Positions 44,234-56,510 are shown, counted from the stretch's first letter. The stretch: 64,000 nt of DNA from Coenobita brevimanus (GCA_032717465.1 CM064632.1:27165201-27229200); one strand, 5' to 3'. The notes: a model not told the origin generated them from the sequence alone. Translations and numbers: made by a program.

Positions 44234-46351
44234 TTACGATAATAGGAATAGGGGTAGAAGGTGGAACTGGTGAACGAGCAGGACGGTCACCATAGCCTGG
44301 AGGCATGGGGAGAGATAGAGGGGATGGATTACTGGAAGTAGAAGAGAAGGAGGGTAAAGAGGAGGAGGAGACAGAAGATGAAGGAGGGGAAATGAAGGAG
44401 GGAGAGGAGTAGGAGGGAGGTCAGGTGGCACAGGATGAACTTCAACAGAGTGGGTGGAAGGAGAGGGTACAGCATTGTCTGCTGAATCTGGCGTAGAAGT
44501 TAAAATGTAATCCATAATCTTGGGGATCGTTTCACTGTCGTCATCTCCAGAGGGTTTTGTGCAACAATTTGCCGGCTGTGGAGTAGTCAGGGGACGAAGC
44601 TGAGGAGACTGCTGAGATGTAGACTTTGTCGCGGGAGAGTGTATCGATTGAGAGGGGCGGGTATTCGTCGCACGAACTTTATGAGCCGGAAATGCAGAAT
44701 GTTGGACAGGAAAGGTTTTAGAGTCTGACACAAAAGGTAGTCTGCGCTTACCACTAGAGGAGGATGGGGGTCGGATCGTACGTTGGGCCAGAGGCGTCAA
44801 ACGGCCAGTATGAGAGACAGAATTGGAGAGAGAGGAGGGACGAGGTTGGGAATGAGGGGAAGGACGAGGAGAGGGAATAGGTAAGGAAAGGGTTGAAGAG
44901 GAGGTAGGGGTAGAGAGAGAAAGAATTAGAGACAGGAACAAGAGAAGTCTGTAAGGGGAGGATTGAGGAAGAAAGGGGTTTAGGTATTTAGGTATAGAGG
45001 AGGGAGAGGTGGAAATAGGAGTGCTAGGAGGAAGAGAAGAGGAGACAACAGAAACAGGAGTAGGTATAGAGTGAGAGGTGGGAAGGGGAGAGGAGAGAGG
45101 AGATGAAGAGGGGACAGATGCAGAAGGGAAAGAAGAAATAGTTCTGGGATTAGAAGTTATTACGGGAGGAGGACGGGCTACATGTGCATAAGTAACATTA
45201 GGGTGATGACCAAGACTGCAAACTCTGCGACGAGCCTCACGAAGAGAAAGGCCAGTTTTCCAGTGGACGCTAGACACTTCTGCTTCAAAGAGGTAGGCAG
45301 GACAATGTCAGTAGGAGGCAGAATGGTCACCTTGACAATTTGGGCAGCATCGGATGATGGAAATGCAGTCTGAGGTGGTATGACCGGCCAGTGCACAGTT
45401 GGCGCAGACTGCGGATGATCGGCAGTACTTGGCTGGATGGCCAAAGCACCAACGAGATGTGCACTGACGAGGAGATGGAATATATTTGCATACTGGGAGA
45501 ACAGTGCCTCCAATGATGACTGTGGGAGGCAGATCGCGAAAGGCAAAAACTATTTTAACAATATTAGCAGGGTCTTCGGGTCGTCCATGAGGAAGAATTG
45601 TATAGCAATGAACTGAACGTATTGGGTATTGTTGTTCCGATAGGATTAGTTCAATATCATTAGTACAATCTGGGAAAGCCCTATGGCCGAAGGACATCGA
45701 AGATGGTAAACGTACAGTGCCTGTGGTAGAACTGAGCTGGATGTCTGGGGACACAGAGATGGGTTGTCCTGCATTACTGACCAAGGATGTAACCTTCTTG
45801 GCTTGGGCAGCACTGTGAACGACAAGGAGGCGGGAACCATTCAGACGGGCCGAGAAGGTGACATCCCTGCCTACTTGTCGAAGGAGATAGAGGTGGAGTG
45901 AGAGGTCGTCGGTCGTGTCGTATACGTTGAAAATTTTTGACCATGTCTGCGTACCGAAAATTGAGGAAGTGAGGGAAGGGGCAGGGATATAGGAAGAAGG
46001 ACGAGTTCGGGAGAGGGAAACAGAGGACATGGAAGGATTAGAGGCAGGAGGTGAAGGAGGAAGGTAAGGATGAAGTGTGACGATAGTAGAAGCGCTGACT
46101 GAAGTAGACGGAGCAGAAGCTGGAAGAGTGGAAGACACAGTAGGTGAGGAGGATGGGGTGTTTAATACAATCGAATGTGTAGGAGGAGGGGAAGAGATTG
46201 AGGCCATAGTCGAAAGGGGGTCCTGGGTCGTCACCATAATCGGGTGAGAAGAAGTAACTGTATCCATTTGTGAATTGGTAGACTTCACCCCCCCACCCCC
46301 CCACCCACCACGGAGCCCAACGAGGGGAGGCTGATGTTGGGTCCAACTCAC
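44234..46351 (-). pseudogene. I-like ORF1 (gag-like, CCHC knuckles)
   Basis: Two main frame segments (46351-45308 and 45277-44234) with a break near 45280-45310. The first is Ser/Thr/Pro-rich at its start (SSPTVSSTLPASAPSTSVSA). It then holds a globular region and a triple Cys/His cluster at its end: CTSRWCFGHPAKYC, CANCALAGHTTSDC and CPNCQGDHSASY. The last knuckle is cut by the frameshift. The second segment starts with KTGLSLREARRRV, as usual after the knuckles of I/Jockey ORF1, and then becomes Ser/Pro-rich. The protein would bind RNA as a nucleocapsid. Confidence 0.8.
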
Positions 46352-46960
46352 CCAATAGCCCCAGGGATAGCGGGAGAGTTATACACAGACACGGGTTGGT
46401 GTGGGGTGGCAGCCGCGGACCAATGCGGTGCCCACCAAACAGTGCCCGCTTGACCCTAGCCGAGGTTGACTGAGTCAACACACAGCCAGCCGATTTGCCC
46501 AGCGGGGCCACACTGGACCGCCCAGCTCACCCCAACCCCCCTACCAAAGGAGCGTGTTGCCCACCACAGGGAACTACACCCTGCCCCATGGTGGACTCAA
46601 CTCCCAGATAGAGGGGCGCAGGGAATATACGGGTCGCCACGCGTCGCAAACACGTGGGGAGGGAGAAGTCTCACCCGAGATGACAAAAGGGGAGGAGACT
46701 AGTATCTTCATCTAAGGCCTCCATTATCTGGTGATGATAGGGGAAGAGGAAGAAGCAATAGGATAGCGAAAAGAACCTCGCAAAATTAGTTGAGGCAGCG
46801 ACAGGGACCCAAGGAGAGGGGAGAGGGTAGAGTAGAGACCCCACCACAGCTTCCCCACCCATCAAGACCCAATCGACGTCTCCGAAGCCCCCCCACGACA
46901 ACAGCGAGCGAGGAAATGGGGGGGGAGAGAGAGAGAGAGAGAGACGGGTTACGTACCAGA
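46352..46960 (-). other. Probable 5' leader of the I-like element
   Basis: GC-rich compared with surrounding DNA, with no interruption from ORF1. It contains a (GA)n tract at 46924-46943. The true 5' end was not located. Confidence 0.4.
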
Positions 46961-47009
46961 ATGTTTGTTTCAACCGAGAATAAAAAGATTCAGTAGGACG
47001 ATGCTATTC

Positions 47010-47645
<636 letters not shown>

Positions 47646-47700
47646 ACAGTACGGTTCGAGCTGGGACTATCGACTCAAACAGGGGTATACCCTATTCACT

Positions 47701-47885
47701 TAATTTGGCCTTAAAGTTTCAACTCTCTATATTGAATGCTAAGTTGCTGCAAGAGATTAACAATTGAATATGGTGCTAGTCACGAATACGTGCTATAGGA
47801 AGGACGTAGCATTGTAGTACTGTTATTCTACTGCCACTCAGCTCCATGAAATAGGCTGCAAAAAGACAACCGATTGGGCCAAGTA
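47701..47885 (+). repeat. Dispersed repeat family R1, copy 5
   Basis: Landmarks TTTGGCCTTAAAGTTTCAAC, GGTGCTAGTCACGAATACGT, GCTATAGGAAGGACGTAG and CCATGAAATAGGCTGCAAAA are present. Confidence 0.7.
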
Positions 47886-48159
47886 AAAATAATTGAACTT
47901 GTGCTGGTGGTGGTACGGTGCTGCTGTAATATACTACCAGGCGTTTTTTGAAGTGAATCAAAAGCAGTCGAGGGCCGAATGCTAATCATCCGCCAAAATA
48001 TGTTGATAGATAAGCGCCAAAATATGTTGATATAAGATATAAATAACCTACAAATAATCTTTGATGAAATTTTGCCAAACTCTACGGAATCCAGTCACCG
48101 AGTTTAAAAAAAGCCAATCTACAGTAAATAATATACTGTACTGTGTATACTGTATATAT

Positions 48160-48162
48160 ACA

Positions 48163-48214
<52 letters not shown>

Positions 48215-48215
48215 T
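48160..48215. repeat. (AT)n microsatellite
   Basis: Pure AT, followed by TTTC/TTTA tetranucleotides to 48245. Confidence 0.95.
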
Positions 48216-48382
48216 CTTTCTTTCTTTATTTATTTATTTATACTCGTACATACATGGCGGCTGGTATTCGCTTGTCTGATCAAATTCTCACCAAAAGTAA
48301 TAGGTTTCTGCACATCCACTTAGTTGCTGCAGTATTTCCTGAAACTTTGGTGAAAATTCGTCCAAAGCTTTTCGACATAACA

Positions 48383-48430
48383 CACACACACACACATACA
48401 CAAACACACACACACACACACACGCACACG
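48383..48430. repeat. Imperfect (AC)n microsatellite
   Basis: AC tract with a few substitutions. ATC/ATT triplets at 48580-48660 and an A run at 48725-48747 follow. Confidence 0.9.
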
Positions 48431-48789
48431 GTAATTAATTCAAGGTATGAAACAATGTCATGTCGCTCCATTGCAAACATCAACCGCTTTGCATTATTTG
48501 CCAATATTCTTCATTATTTGCTGCTATTATTGTCACTGCCATCATTGTTATTAATACTACCACAATTATTGCTGCAAACATCACCATCATCATCACCATC
48601 ATCATCACCATCATTATCATATTATTATTATTATTATTATTTTACTATTATCATCATCATGAACGTAGCACAAGTAATTTCTTAAATTCTACTGATTGTC
48701 ATTTCATCATCATCATCATCGTTAAAAAAAAAAAAAAAAAAAAAAAGTTGCAGTCAAATCCGAATAATTCCCGGCAAAGTGTAGGGGCC

Positions 48790-49480
48790 TGAGGCTAGGT
48801 TCACGTGGCCTTCAGTTGGATGAATTATCAATTTCCATTTAATCAAGTTTCCTCCAAATTTATTCAGCTCAGGAAAGATGTTTTATATTGAGGAGATAAC
48901 GAAGGCTGTTCCTGACCCCTTCAGGTGAAAAGCTTTAAGTTGAATGTAATCGTCTGGGGAGAACAAATACATATAAATAAATAAATGATACACAGATAGA
49001 TAAGTAACTAAACATTGATAGAAAAATAGATATAATAAATCAATAATAAAACCCGCCATAGGTCTGAAGGGATTGAAATTAGAGCCGCCAGCGCCCAGGG
49101 TGATATTATTTACTTGTCCGATAACCTCCACTCGCCTCTTGAATTTTTTTAACGAATGTGGTCACAGCAGATCACCGCCTGTCCGACTACATTATCATCT
49201 TCTACAATTCCTCTTTCCTACCAGACTAATTTTGCCGCCCTGTTACACAATGTCAGAGAGAGCATACCTCCGCTAACGCCAATAAAATATATGATTTATT
49301 CCTGCACCGTTATCAGAGTCCACCTCAGATCTAGTCAACTCTTCCCTGACCCACTGTCCACCCGTCCACCAGATTTCACTGATATCCAATAGCATCTTTT
49401 TGAGATATCTTGTACACAGACACACAAACGGCTCCGGTGAATATATAAACTTCGTTCAGTGTCTTTGGCGGAGATCATTC
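48790..49480. other. No gene seen
   Basis: Holds a family B-like segment with inverted ends (TTTATTCAGCTCAGG at 48858 and AATGTAATCGTCTGG at 48943), about 100 bp long. The remainder is unannotated. Confidence 0.4.
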
Positions 49481-49482
49481 AT

Positions 49483-49512
49483 ACTACTACTACTAATAAT
49501 AATAATATTATT

Positions 49513-49552
<40 letters not shown>

Positions 49553-49705
49553 GGAACAACAGCAACATTCATAATAAAAATAACAATAATGATAATACCT
49601 ATATTAATAATAATAATAGTGATACTACTACTACTACTAATGATGATGATAATGATAATAACAGCAGCACCAACAACAATAAAAACAAAGTAGAGGCACG
49701 AACAA
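49483..49705. repeat. (TAA)n and related triplet repeats
   Basis: ACTACT/AATAAT triplets, pure at 49515-49550, then degenerate. Confidence 0.95.
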
Positions 49706-50057
49706 CAACAACAAAAACAACAACATCCATTGGCTCCTCTCCTTCCTATGTTATTCAACGGAGCAAAATGCGCGTGTAACCTAGGAAAAATAAATGCCCG
49801 GAGAGAGAGAGAGAGAGAGAGAGAGAGGACCCAAACTCACTGACACTCATATTGAATCTCTTTGACCTTTCTACGGGGTGTGCTTTTTTGTTTGTTTTTT
49901 CTTTGGTTTCGTATTGTTTTTCTGTCCTGCCTCGACCCCAGAGGAATACTTTCAGCGTCATATTGTTGAGAGGACGACACAACAAAACATGTGGCTTTTG
50001 GCTGCGGTTCAGTTCCCGGTTTGGTCGTCACGTGAAAAACTTGGCTTGTGTTGTTGC

Positions 50058-50060
<3 letters not shown>

Positions 50061-50101
<41 letters not shown>
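50061..50101. repeat. (GT)n microsatellite
   Basis: Pure GT. Confidence 0.95.
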
Positions 50102-50102
<1 letters not shown>

Positions 50103-50818
50103 TAGGGGGGTATTGGGTCATCGTAGGGCCGATGGGAAGATCACGGAGATGGCATTGTTGTATTACCTGATCTGCCTGACAATGCAGTCCCGTCAACCAC
50201 AGGCAAGCAACTGCCTCTGTGGAGCCGTCCTACAGGCACAGTGCAGTATCTACACCACAATTTGAGCCGGCACCGCTCGTGGTAGACGGCGCCTCATCAG
50301 GGTTGGATCAGGGTCCTTCTCACAGCGAGATTCTGAGAAATATGAGGAGGTTTGGCTCCGGGATGGACGCCGCAGCTTCTTTCTCCGCCCACGGTACACA
50401 GCGCCACCACATGTTGGCACCTTATATGACAAATGATTTAAAAATATTCGTGATATATTTATGTTTACTTTGGTCAGTTACACAAATTTCATATCACTCT
50501 ATTCTTAGTACAGAAGTCCGGTTGTTTTATGGCATTCTTTTATTATTTGTTTTATATTTAGAATTCTTAGCTGTTTCCCACCAAAGAATGGGAATGATGC
50601 TGGGTTCGGCAAACAAGGAAGGAGAGAACATGAAAAAATATAGTACAGTATTATGCTACTAAGTTTCAATATTTTCGATACATCCATGTGTACGAATATT
50701 GTTTAACGTGAAGACAAAGTACATGATGGGGCTTGGAAGATATTAGAATATTTGACGTTTTTAAACACTTCACTCCAATGACACTCCCCTGGTTTTGTTG
50801 TTAATATTACCAGACGAT

Positions 50819-50849
<31 letters not shown>

Positions 50850-51260
50850 GAACTGGATATCTCAAACATTTTCACACAGTCGTTTCGTGGTGGCATGAAT
50901 AAATTACAGAATATTTGCTGCGCTGAGTGGTAACCATACAAACATACAGAAGTCTGATGGTTTAAGGCGCACCAACTGGATGTTGACTACAACAGTTTGC
51001 GTCCGAGGGTGGGTAGGTGTTCTCATTGAGGCAGTTACGGGTGGCATCACGTTACTTTTTCCTTCAATATTGCAATCAAGTGGCCTAGCCCAGGGCCCCT
51101 ACGCTTCTGATGGGGCAAGAAATGAAAGGAGGATGAGGACTGATAATAACTGACTGATGACGTTTGACTGACTGACTGGCGATGACGATATTGATGGTGA
51201 TGATGATGGTAATGATGACGAGGAGGAGGAGGAAATTACATACCTAGAAGCCCCCAAGTC
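50102..51260. other. No recognised gene
   Basis: 50220-50420 is GC-rich and looks like a dispersed repeat or degraded exon. An open frame (50219-50662) runs from it into AT-rich DNA, encoding two hydrophobic stretches, but has no identifiable family. A (TC)n tract lies at 50819-50845 and GAT/GAG triplets at 51180-51235. Confidence 0.35.
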
Positions 51261-51261
51261 A

Positions 51262-51350
51262 AATGCCCGGCGAGGTCTAGTGTTAGAACCCCGCACTCGT
51301 AAAATAACGCCGATCACGTTACTAACACCCTACCAACGAGTTAGCTAGGT
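51262..51350 (-). repeat. tRNA-derived SINE head
   Basis: On the minus strand TAGCTAACTCGTTGGTAGGG (51347-51328) matches a Pol III A box region, and GGGGTTCTAACAC (51293-51281) matches a B box with a few substitutions. The spacing (about 45 bp) is tRNA-like. Acceptor-stem pairing is poor, so it is a SINE or tRNA pseudogene rather than a functional tRNA. Confidence 0.55.
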
Positions 51351-51561
51351 TTGGCCACTTAAATTCAGCCTAACACCAGATGATTTTCAATACCTGTGAA
51401 ATCGAAGCTGCCACAGACTTAATAACCTATCCTTATTAACTTCACTCCCAGCGTCGTCCTTACGGTTGTTATTCTGAGTACAAAAAAAAAAAGAAGGCAC
51501 GCTTGAGAAATTATAGTTGTTCGAGTGTCAAAAATTATCACTAATTTCATTTTATTTCATG

Positions 51562-51690
51562 TATTATTATTATTATTATTATTATATTATTATTATTATT
51601 ATTATCATCATCATTATATACTCCTACTGCTACCACCATTACTACTACTACTACTACTACTACTATTATTATTACTGTTACTACTACTAC

Positions 51691-51742
<52 letters not shown>
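51562..51742. repeat. (TTA)n/(CTA)n triplet microsatellite
   Basis: TTA and CTA triplets with blocks of (ACT)n at 51640-51665. Confidence 0.97.
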
Positions 51743-51949
51743 TACTGGAAGGATGGAGAGGGACGGAAGAAGAACTTGATGGTATGAAAGTTCACCCATT
51801 CACTCCAATAACGTATATTTCAGTTTATTCATGATCCTCCTTCAGACGACAACTGTAGCCTATATCAACTTAGTAAAGACCTTTATTGATAAATTGGTTA
51901 ATAAAGGCTTTACTTACACCCATCTAAATTCGGTATAAATAAAAAATAC

Positions 51950-54900
51950 GTCTATCTATCTATCTATCTATTGCCAGACGCCTCAATCCCGTTTGGGGTG
52001 GCCACAAACAAATCGCCTCCAAGTCGCCCTGTCCCCCGCCATTTCACTGCCCTGCTCCCAACTCACGCACCCCTCTCTCATATACCTCTCCACCCCATCT
52101 CTCCATCTCATCCTCGGCCTCCCCCTCCCTCTTTCCCCCTCCACCTCACTCACATACACTCTCTTCGTCAGTCTTTCACCCTCCATCCTCTCCACATGGC
52201 CAAACCACCTCAGTGTGTTCCTCATAACGCTTCCTATCACATCCACATCCACACCACAACGCTCCTTTATATCCTCATTCGTCAGCCTGTCTCTCCACGT
52301 GACTCCACAGGCTCCTCTTAAATAACTCATTTCCACTGCTCTCACTCTTGACTTGTGTCCTTCCAACAATGTCCAAGCTTCACTTCCGTACGTTAGAGTT
52401 GGTATCACAATACTGTCATGTAGTAACTTTTTCACTTCCATGCTCACTTCCCTGTTTCTTAGCACTGCTTTCAAGGAACCAGCAACCTTTCTTCCCTGCT
52501 GTACCCTTTCAAGCAATTCACCCTCCAAACCTCCATCCTTACTCATCACACTACCCAAATACTTAAACGTACTCACATTTTCCAATTCCTCACCATCCAA
52601 CCTCGCTGTACATTCACTAACTTCACCTCTCTCAAAGACCATCACTTTACTCTTCCCTACATTCACCTTTAGGTTCCGTTTCTTACACACTCTCTCAAAC
52701 TCATCCACCAAGCCTCGCAGCTCCCCTTCGTCTTCACTCAACAACACAGTATCATCTGCAAACAACAGTACAGGGAGTTTCCAAACACTATCCTCTCTCA
52801 CCAGGGCCACTCCAACATCCACTACCCTACCTTGTACCTCTTTTATTACCCCATCCATGTACAGATTGAACAACCATGGAGACATGACACATCCCTGTTT
52901 CAAACCAACTTTCAAAGAGAAAAATTCACTTAGTTCACCATCCACACGCACTGCAGCCTTCGCACCATCGTACATACTCTTCACAGCATTCAACAACTTC
53001 CCATCTACTCCATATATTCTTAACACTTTCCACAATCCTTGTCTATCCACCCTGTCATATGCTTTCTCCAAATCCATGAAAGCCGCATACAACTTCTTTC
53101 CCTTCTCTAGGAACTTTTCCACTAAAGATCTAAGAATGAATATCTGATCTACACAACCTCTTCCCTTCCTAAAGCCTCCCTGTTCTTCTCCAACTAATTT
53201 CTCTGTTCTTTCTCTAACTCTGTCTATAAGTATCCTACCATACACTTTTCCTATTATACTAAGAAGACAAATGCCCCTATGATTACCACACACTTCTTTT
53301 TCCCCTTTTCCTTTGTACAAGGGAATAATTATACCTGACTTCCAATCCTCCGGGACTCTACCTTCCTCCCAGGCCAATCTGCACATCTTCCACATCCATT
53401 CTACTACTATCTCTCCCCCATGCTTCAGCATTTCACCACACACTCCATCAATTCCTGGGGCTTTCCCCGATTTAACTTTCTTCATTGCTTCCACAACTTC
53501 TATCCTACTGATTTCTTCCTGTCTTCTCACCTCCCTCCTTCTCCCAGCCATTCCCCAGCCACTTATACTTGCATTACTTCCATCCTCTACATTCAACAAT
53601 TCCTTAAAGTGTTCTCTCCATCTGCTCACTTTTTCTCCCTTCTCCACTAGTAATCTACCATTTTTATCTTTCACTCCCCTGCTAACTTCACTTCCACCCT
53701 GTCTTACTCTTTTCACCTCTCTCCAGAACATTTTCTTACAGTCCCTCCACTTTACACTCAAATTCCTTCCAAATTCCTCATCCACTCTCTTCTTACTCTC
53801 TCTTACTAATCTTTTCACCTCTCTCTTCCTTTCCACATATAACTCTCTCTTCCGCCTCTCAACTTCTTCCACGCCCCTATTTCTCATCCATTCATTGTAT
53901 GCTTTCTTCTTTTGTGCCACAGCCTGTTTCACCTCTTCAGTCCACCACGCTGTTCCTTGCACCCCCCTCCGTCTTCTCTTCCTTCCACACACCACATCAC
54001 ATGCTGCACATATTTCTTCTGTAAATATCTTACACATACGTTCCACGTCTCCCATCTGCTCCAATTCATATTTGCCCAATCGTTCCTCCACTTCTCTATT
54101 ATACTCTGCCTTTTTCTCATCCTCTTGTAACCTTTCCACTCTCCTTGCAACTACTCCTTCCTCTCGTCTTTCCCTTCTTCTATTCCTCCATCTTACTTGC
54201 ATCCTAATTCTGGCCACCACCAAGTAATGGTCAGAAAGTCCACTCCCCCAACCTCTATACACTCTTGCATCCTTTACACATCTTCGCATCCTTTCATCCA
54301 CACACACATAATCAATCATTGCCTTCCTTTCATTCAGTTCACCACCCACCCTTCTCATCACTCGCCATGTATACCTGTGGATCATTTTATGCCTGAAGAG
54401 GGTATTGGCTATCACCAACCCCCTTCCAGCACAAATGTCCACTAACGCACTGCCATTCTCATCTATCTCAGCAGGCACACCCCACTCACCAACTATTCCA
54501 TCCACCTTCACATTACCAACTTTACCATTCATATCACCAATCAAAAACACTCTCTCATTCCTTCCAAACTTTTCCATGCACACTTCCACATTTGTCCAGA
54601 ACTCTTCTCTCACTCTTCTAGCACGATCTTGCGTTGGCGCATACACACACACAATCGCCCACATTTGTATTCCAACTTTCAACTTTACCCACACAATCCT
54701 TGACCCAACTGATCCATACTGTCTTATGCTCTTCTTCCATGTTTTACTCACAATTATACACACTCCTTCCTTTGCCCTCTCATTCTCATCTACTCCTGCA
54801 CATATACCCCATCCATACTCCCATTCTCTCACACTTTCTACTCTCCATTTTGTTTCAGTTATTCCACATACATCCACTTTCGCATCCTCAAGCACCTGGA

Positions 54901-54950
54901 CAATCTCTCTCTCTTTCACCTCATCATTCGCATAAGTCACTGGATTAATG
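51950..54950 (-). mobile_element. RTE-like non-LTR retrotransposon, nearly full coding length
   Basis: About 3.0 kb on the minus strand. The 5' end starts inside the endonuclease coding region, and the 3' end is a short (TAGA)n tail directly after ...CGTCTGGCAA. There is no separate ORF1, as is usual for RTE elements of ~3.3 kb. The coding frame is uninterrupted, unlike every other old element in the window, so insertion was probably recent. Truncated relatives lie at 37486-37804 and 43412-44165. Confidence 0.92.
51983..54940 (-). CDS. RTE-like endonuclease-reverse transcriptase (985 codons)
   Basis: APE-type endonuclease at residues ~1-245: GITETKW (E29), VYAPTQD (Y100), LIGDMNGKVG (D136, N138) and LSDHY (D237, H238). 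The linker to ~470 is basic and helical. RT spans ~485-745, with GKAPGIDGV, IIPLYKGKG, HRGICLLS, FMDLEKAYDRV, GLKQGCVMSPWLFN and the catalytic FADD at 727-730. The C-terminal part ends with LRWFGHVERM and a GRGRPRMRWRDGVE block. The first codon shown is GTG: a stop lies ten codons upstream and the first in-frame ATG is residue 93. The amino end, with the catalytic Asn of the first endonuclease motif, is missing by 5' truncation. RT looks intact, while endonuclease function is doubtful. Confidence 0.92.
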   Translation of the reverse strand: MTYANDEVKEREIVQVLEDAKVDVCGITETKWRVESVREWEYGWGICAGVDENERAKEGVCIIVSKTWKKSIRQYGSVGSRIVWVKLKVGIQMWAIVCVYAPTQDRARRVREEFWTNVEVCMEKFGRNERVFLIGDMNGKVGNVKVDGIVGEWGVPAEIDENGSALVDICAGRGLVIANTLFRHKMIHRYTWRVMRRVGGELNERKAMIDYVCVDERMRRCVKDARVYRGWGSGLSDHYLVVARIRMQVRWRNRRRERREEGVVARRVERLQEDEKKAEYNREVEERLGKYELEQMGDVERMCKIFTEEICAACDVVCGRKRRRRGVQGTAWWTEEVKQAVAQKKKAYNEWMRNRGVEEVERRKRELYVERKREVKRLVRESKKRVDEEFGRNLSVKWRDCKKMFWREVKRVRQGGSEVSRGVKDKNGRLLVEKGEKVSRWREHFKELLNVEDGSNASISGWGMAGRRREVRRQEEISRIEVVEAMKKVKSGKAPGIDGVCGEMLKHGGEIVVEWMWKMCRLAWEEGRVPEDWKSGIIIPLYKGKGEKEVCGNHRGICLLSIIGKVYGRILIDRVRERTEKLVGEEQGGFRKGRGCVDQIFILRSLVEKFLEKGKKLYAAFMDLEKAYDRVDRQGLWKVLRIYGVDGKLLNAVKSMYDGAKAAVRVDGELSEFFSLKVGLKQGCVMSPWLFNLYMDGVIKEVQGRVVDVGVALVREDSVWKLPVLLFADDTVLLSEDEGELRGLVDEFERVCKKRNLKVNVGKSKVMVFERGEVSECTARLDGEELENVSTFKYLGSVMSKDGGLEGELLERVQQGRKVAGSLKAVLRNREVSMEVKKLLHDSIVIPTLTYGSEAWTLLEGHKSRVRAVEMSYLRGACGVTWRDRLTNEDIKERCGVDVDVIGSVMRNTLRWFGHVERMEGERLTKRVYVSEVEGERGRGRPRMRWRDGVERYMREGCVSWEQGSEMAGDRATWRRFVCGHPKRD

Positions 54951-55083
54951 GTCGTAAATTAAGTGGCATATGAGCCCGTGGCACCTTTTCTAAAGCGATT
55001 TTGCATGGTGCACCTTAACATTCTCATAAAAGTGTGCATTGGTAACAAACAAGAGGATAATGAAGTGTTAATGTGCAGACTAA

Positions 55084-55850
55084 CTATACCTCATACCAAT
55101 TAATCTGGCCAGGCACGTATAGCAACACTGTTCCTGCCGAGATTCTGATTGGCTGGAGGTGTTTGTTCGATTTCGTTGTTGCTAAAACTGATACTCTTTT
55201 TATTATCAGATGTGATACTGAGTTTGTCAACAATACAATTGTGAAAAGCAATAAGAAATCCGGTATATACTCATCAACAATGAAATTTTCTTAGGAAGAT
55301 AGAAATATTGAGTCAACAAATTATTATAACAGTCCAAGTCAAGGTCAACATTCGAACAATTCCATTAAATCTCCAACATCCGTAATATAACAGAAAATTT
55401 AAAAAAACCTGCTTAATCTAAGCGTTGGTATAACACATTTAAATTTTAAGATCAGTCCGCACCCTTAAATCGTCCCACAACTCTGAATAAAAAAAAAATC
55501 TAATGAAAAGACGAGTTCTGCGGGGAGGGAGGTTTGAAAAAAATCGCGAAAAATCAAAGTGGGCTAAAGGAAAACTATTTCATTATATATCCTCTATTAT
55601 CACAGTACGGACTGATCTTAAAATTTAAATGTTATACCAATGCTTAGATTAAGCATGTTTCCTTAATTTTCTGTTATATTACGGAGTGTCAGAGATTTAA
55701 AGGAACTGTTCGAAGCGCAATATCACATCTGATAATAGAGTATCGGTTTAAGCAACAACGAAATCGAAGAAACACCTCCAGCCAATCAGAATCTCGGCAG
55801 GAACAGTGTTGCCATACATGCCTGGCCAGATTAATTGGTATGAGGTATAG
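55084..55850. mobile_element. Foldback-type element with long inverted arms
   Basis: The left arm (55084-55220 plus 55349-55465) is the near-perfect inverse of the right arm (55604-55850). Outer ends are CTATACCTCATACCAATTAA and its complement. The arms share GATTCTGATTGGCTGGAGGT, TCGATTTCGTTGTTGC and GGTATAACA...TTTAAATTTTAAGATC. The left arm carries an extra ~128 bp (55221-55348), and the central spacer is ~138 bp. No coding capacity or clear target duplication. Confidence 0.88.
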
Positions 55851-55924
55851 CTGAGGAAATGATGTTACGAAGACTTCAAAGCTACTTAGAATACACCCGA
55901 AAAGGATTTATTTCAAAGGAAGAA

Positions 55925-56510
55925 AAAGTGTTGGGAATTAAATCGGTGTGATGGATGTTGAGTTGGATATGGACTGACAGGTAAGATGGCAGGTAAGTAG
56001 ACAGGCAGACAGCAAAGATGATTGGTTGATTCGTCCATGTGCCTGGCATCGCCTATAATAGCCTCGACCATGGTAGGTGCGGTAGGTAGTTGGCCCAGTT
56101 GGTTGGTTAGTATCGTCATCTGCTTGGTATAGCTTCAAATAAAGTCTTGATGGTCACATGGTAGACGGATAGGTTGACTGGTCAGCGCCTGTACCCGGTA
56201 TCGCCTCAAACAAAACCTTGACTGTAAAGCGGTAGGTAGATGGGCACGTAGGTTGGCTGGTCAGTTCTTTTCCTTCGCAATCCCTCAAATTAATAGTCTT
56301 GACTGTGACATGAATGGTAAGTAGGTAGGAGGGTAGGCAGGAAGGTTAATAGGTAGGAAGGTAAGTAGGTAGGTAGTAGGTAGGTTGTTGGTATATAAGT
56401 AAGTGGTAGGTAGGTAGGTAAGTGACATAGGTTGGTGATGGGTAGGTCAGTTCCTGTGCCTGGTATCGCCCTAAAGCCTTGACTGTGGTCCCTCTTGCTG
56501 TGACAGTCTC
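55925..56510. repeat. Decayed ~80-bp tandem array with GTAG expansions
   Basis: Units share CCtGGTATCGCCTcAAAcaA, then ccTTGACTGTgacaTGGTAG, near 56041, 56123, 56196, 56275 and 56459. Between the last two, TAGG/GTAG tetranucleotides have expanded (56310-56435). Confidence 0.7.

Larger units (their letters stand above)
39381..46960 (-). mobile_element. I-like (RNase H-bearing) non-LTR retrotransposon, decayed
   Basis: Minus-strand element read as ORF1 (44234-46351), ORF2 (39501-43191) and a short 3' UTR ending in a (TTAC)n tail at 39381-39392. A gag-like ORF1 with CCHC knuckles, followed by endonuclease, RT and RNase H, matches the I superfamily (I/Nimb-type). The clade is inferred. About 750 bp of an RTE element (43412-44165) is inserted between the ORFs. 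The 5' boundary is uncertain: GC-rich leader-like sequence runs to about 46960, next to the large AC microsatellite. Confidence 0.85.

Noticed and set aside
50219..50662. 147-codon open frame with two hydrophobic stretches
   Set aside because: It crosses a sharp GC-to-AT transition, has no recognisable family, and the hydrophobicity is explained by T-rich sequence.
52353..54948. Several plus-strand frames of 100-300 codons
   Set aside because: Antisense shadows of the RTE polyprotein, Ser/Thr/Pro-rich and without domains.
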